Shown here one piece after another: positions 63,354 through 64,000 of a stretch of 64,000 nt of DNA; position 1 is the stretch's first letter, and the number at the start of each line of letters is the position of its first letter. Made by a program: the position numbers and the translations under genes. The notes below the pieces were generated by a model that worked only from the letters and a program-made list of their open reading frames with translations, did no database searches and was not told where the DNA came from. This DNA is from Nevskiales bacterium (GTDB lineage Bacteria > Pseudomonadota > Gammaproteobacteria > Nevskiales > Nevskiaceae), in NCBI GenBank assembly GCA_028698335.1, contig JAQVDP010000006.1, positions 62,001 to 126,000 on the forward strand. The letters are read 5' to 3'.

Positions 63354-64000
63354 ATGAGCACGAGCGCCAATCGCATGCCGGCGGGCATTCCGTACATCGT
63401 CATCAACGAATTCGCCGAGCGCTTCTGCTACTACGGCATCAACGCGATCCTGACGGTCTACATGGTCAACTTCCTGCGCTTCGGTGAGGCGCAGGCGACG
63501 ACCTGGCAGTCGCTGTTCAAGTCGGGGGCGTACATGTTCCCCGTGCTCGGCGCGATCGTGTCGGACGTGTTCCTCGGCAAGTTCCGCACGATCATGATCT
63601 TCTCCAGCGCGTACGTCGTGGGCTGCGCGTTTCTGGCGCTGTCGGACAGTCCGGCGTCGATGGCGCTCGGCCTGTTCCTGATCGCGCTGGGCACCGGCGG
63701 CATCAAGCCCTGCGTGTCGACCAACGTCGGCGACCAGTTCACCGCCGCCAACTCGCACATGATCGAGCGTGCGTTCTCGTGGTTCTACATCTCGATCAAT
63801 GCCGGTTCGCTGATCTCGATCACGCTGTGCCCGATCCTGCTGCCGAAGTACGGCCCCAAGGTCGCGTTCGGTCTGCCGGGCGTGATGATGGCGACCGCGG
63901 TCGTGGTGTTCTGGCTGGGGCGCAGCAAGTACGCGGTGGTGCCGCCGGCGGGCAGGGCCTGGCTGCGCGACGTGTTCTCGCGCGAGGGTCTCGGCGTGAT
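63354..64000 (+). CDS. POT-family proton-dependent oligopeptide transporter (3' end outside window)
   Basis: About 215 residues are visible and the gene runs off the right edge. VINEFAERFCYYGINAILTVYMV contains the ExxERFxYYG motif of POT/PTR2 transporters, which binds protons in helix 1. YMFPVLGAIVSDVFLGKFRTIMIFS and ALGTGGIKPCVSTNVGDQF are the next family motifs. It would carry di- and tripeptides into the cell with protons. GAGGGGAGC precedes the ATG. The peptidases in this region would suit a peptide-using lifestyle. Confidence 0.93.
   Translation, partial: MSTSANRMPAGIPYIVINEFAERFCYYGINAILTVYMVNFLRFGEAQATTWQSLFKSGAYMFPVLGAIVSDVFLGKFRTIMIFSSAYVVGCAFLALSDSPASMALGLFLIALGTGGIKPCVSTNVGDQFTAANSHMIERAFSWFYISINAGSLISITLCPILLPKYGPKVAFGLPGVMMATAVVVFWLGRSKYAVVPPAGRAWLRDVFSREGLGV

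Overview
The window is 64 kb of dense, high-GC bacterial chromosome with about fifty protein-coding genes and no rRNA, tRNA, CRISPR array, insertion sequence or prophage that I could see. The gene content points to an aerobic, hydrocarbon-using gammaproteobacterium: two AlkB alkane hydroxylases with rubredoxins, the NAGGN osmolyte genes, a Pseudomonas-style split class II ribonucleotide reductase, RND efflux pumps and a large TonB-dependent receptor operon. A Nevskiales/Solimonadaceae-like or related marine or halotolerant lineage would fit, but this is inference from gene content only.

Layout. 1-4.4 kb (minus strand): osmoprotectant dipeptide (N-acetylglutaminylglutamine amide) cluster with a MarR regulator, an amidotransferase, a GNAT/ATP-grasp synthetase and a cut-off M42 peptidase. 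4.7-7.1 kb: a DUF3015/DUF4105 pair with a terminator hairpin between them. 7.2-10.1 kb (minus): three-subunit proton-translocating transhydrogenase. 10.4-14.4 kb: nrdJa, interrupted by a LAGLIDADG intein exactly before the predicted catalytic cysteine, followed by nrdJb. 14.5-21.5 kb: accessory stretch with a DUF123-TfoX_C fusion, an AT-rich membrane-protein gene broken at two homopolymer runs, a VOC protein, small membrane proteins, a PAS-GGDEF diguanylate cyclase, a TraT-like lipoprotein and a GNAT enzyme. 21.5-33.8 kb: penicillin-acylase-family hydrolase and TetR repressor (minus), divergent from a tight six-gene operon of two alpha/beta hydrolases, a type B carboxylesterase, a TonB-dependent receptor, a divergent M28-like lipoprotein and an acyl-CoA ligase. 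This looks like uptake and hydrolysis of an unknown ester- or amide-linked hydrophobic compound, with the released acid activated to its CoA ester. 33.9-40.7 kb (minus): a hypothetical gene, a ClC channel, and ppnP with two alkB/rubredoxin sets and a rubredoxin reductase. 41.1-49.4 kb: metH, an S9 peptidase, an unknown membrane-anchored protein, an exported methyltransferase-like protein and slyD. 49.8-57.7 kb: RND efflux operon with one adaptor, two different pumps and a small membrane protein. 57.8-64 kb: M20 peptidase, a TPR protein, a winged-helix/Ser-Thr kinase/TPR fusion, a DUF167 protein and the start of a POT peptide transporter.

Working together: AlkB needs electrons passed from NAD(P)H through rubredoxin reductase and rubredoxin, all encoded side by side. 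Both alkB promoters share an operator-like 18-mer and the same -35/-10 layout. Its palindromic neighbour has the same 10-bp core as the operator at the TetR/esterase promoter, so hydrocarbon oxidation and the esterase/TonB operon might be co-regulated, or might simply carry similar TetR-type sites. The most unusual items are the intein in the radical-enzyme active site, the unassigned TetR-esterase-TonB operon, the winged-helix kinase-TPR fusion, and a possible small RNA with a clear minus-strand terminator between alkB and metH.
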